Assembly: GCA_018822065.1 (NCBI GenBank)
Contig: JAHJKV010000419.1
Coordinates: forward strand, 1-6,986
From: Pseudomonadota bacterium
Lineage (GTDB): Bacteria > Desulfobacterota > Desulfovibrionia > Desulfovibrionales > Desulfovibrionaceae
Reading direction: 5' to 3'
Length of the DNA: 6,986 nucleotides
The translations under genes were made by a program, and so were the position numbers. Shown one piece after another: positions 6,656 through 6,986 of the stretch. The notes beneath the pieces were generated by a model that saw only the letters and a list, made by a program, of their open reading frames with translations, searched no databases and was not told where the DNA came from. The first letter of the stretch is position 1; every line of letters starts with the position of its first letter.

Positions 6656-6698
6656 ATAATATTCTTAACTTATTATTTTTTAATGATAAATTTATGAA
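6656..6698. promoter_or_regulatory. AT-rich tract between promoter and putative enhancer
   Basis: Only 4 of 43 bases are G or C, in a GC-rich window. The tract includes a 10-bp palindrome, ATAAATTTAT, at 6686-6695. It spans about -45 to -87 relative to the predicted sigma-54 start. That is where IHF-type bending or intrinsic curvature usually brings an enhancer-bound activator to the polymerase. I found no convincing IHF consensus. It could also hold the sigma-70 promoter of the divergent regulator, but no clear pair of -35/-10 boxes stands out. Confidence 0.4.
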
Positions 6699-6703
6699 GC
6701 ACT

Positions 6704-6720
6704 TCCCTGGCTCTCCCTGG
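6704..6720. repeat. Direct repeat TCCCTGG with a 10-bp period (enhancer candidate)
   Basis: TCCCTGG occurs at 6704-6710 and again at 6714-6720, so the copies face the same side of the helix. The centre is about 100 bp upstream of the predicted sigma-54 start, within the usual range for activator binding. It may be the binding site of the divergently encoded regulator. The short length makes chance possible. Confidence 0.35.
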
Positions 6721-6744
6721 ATCCTCGGCCCAAGCCGTTCATTG

Positions 6745-6761
6745 ATCCATTTTTTGTGGAT
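6745..6761. repeat. Inverted repeat ATCCA-N7-TGGAT in the divergent intergenic region
   Basis: Five-base arms at 6745-6749 and 6757-6761 flank a T-rich 7-nt spacer. A looser outer pair, CCCAA (6729-6733) and TTGGG (6765-6769), surrounds it off-centre. It lies about 45-60 nt before the response-regulator start codon and about 135-150 bp upstream of the sigma-54 start. It could be an operator for either gene. The arms are short and confidence is low. Confidence 0.25.
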
Positions 6762-6803
6762 TGTTTGGGACAACTGGGCTAGGGTGGCACCACTGGAGCA
6801 GGC

Positions 6804-6986
6804 ATGGCAGAAAAAATCCTGGTGGTGGACGACGACAGACAGTTCCGGGGCATGTTGGTGGAAGCCTTGATGTCCAAGGGGTTCGAAGTCTCCTGGTGCG
6901 GCAGCGCCGAGGAGGGCGTTGCCCTGGTACGGGCTGGCGATTTCGACATCGTGCTGCACGACGTCAAGCTACCCGGCATCTCGGGA
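6804..6986 (+). CDS. Response regulator, receiver domain only (3' end cut off by window edge)
   Basis: 61 residues are visible. ILVVDDD (5-11) supplies the acidic pocket (D10, D11). The phosphoacceptor is D53 in IVLHDVKLPG, with a histidine where a hydrophobic residue usually precedes it. The first helix and second strand (RGMLVEALMSKGFEVSW) are typical of CheY-like receivers. The ATG at 6804 follows GGAG by 5 nt and leaves the usual short N-terminus before the first strand. The output domain is outside the window. The sigma-54 promoter of the divergent operon makes an NtrC-type AAA+ activator likely, but this cannot be seen. A kinase that could phosphorylate it is encoded at the other end of the operon. 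Confidence 0.92.
   Translation, partial: MAEKILVVDDDRQFRGMLVEALMSKGFEVSWCGSAEEGVALVRAGDFDIVLHDVKLPGISG

Noticed and set aside
6785..6800. Plus-strand TGGCAC with GG-N10-GC spacing just before the response regulator
   Set aside because: Transcription from it would start near 6811, inside the coding region whose ATG at 6804 is fixed by the receiver fold. The -12 half is also a poor match.
95..6870. Long plus-strand reading frames, including those at 95-886, 1106-2380, 2882-4180, 4056-5504 and 5644-6870
   Set aside because: Their translations are low-complexity and rich in H, R, G and P, with no recognisable domains. They lie antisense to minus-strand genes that have clear families, ribosome-binding sites and tight junctions.
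1..6986. Mobile elements, CRISPR arrays, tRNA or rRNA genes
   Set aside because: No transposase-like protein, terminal inverted repeats, regularly spaced repeats, or tRNA/rRNA-like segments were seen on either strand.

Overview
The window looks like a moderately GC-rich bacterial chromosome segment, most probably from a Gram-negative of the Desulfovibrio/deltaproteobacterial type. That guess rests on protein style, such as the multi-PAS kinase and the TadE/TadG arrangement, and not on a marker gene. Nearly all coding is on the minus strand. The long plus-strand reading frames antisense to it are shadows.

Read in the direction of transcription (right to left), a seven-gene operon fills 6572 down to 2096. 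The order is TadE-like, TadE-like, TadG-like without a VWA domain, TadE-like, TadG-like with a VWA domain, TadE-like, and a small secreted protein of unknown family. Five of the six junctions are 4-8 nt gaps or a short overlap; the sixth is 42 nt. All six Tad-type proteins carry one N-terminal hydrophobic segment. They should be minor pseudopilins or membrane-anchored surface components of a Tad (Flp) type IVc pilus. No ATPase (TadA), platform (TadB/C), secretin (RcpA), major pilin or prepilin peptidase is in the window.

The operon is bounded at both ends by recognisable signals. A near-perfect sigma-54 promoter (-24/-12) lies at 6622-6637, about 50 nt before the first gene. An AT-rich tract and a helically phased direct repeat sit upstream of it, where a bend and an enhancer would be expected. 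A strong intrinsic terminator (2070-2031) lies just after the last gene.

Two-component signalling genes flank the operon. Beyond the terminator, on the same strand, is a membrane-bound histidine kinase with three PAS domains, cut off at base 1 inside its ATPase domain. Divergent from the operon, at 6804 on the plus strand, is the start of a response regulator, cut off by the right edge. The simplest model is that kinase and regulator form a pair, that the regulator is an NtrC-type sigma-54 activator, and that the pair switches the pseudopilin operon. The regulator's output domain is outside the window, so this part is inference.
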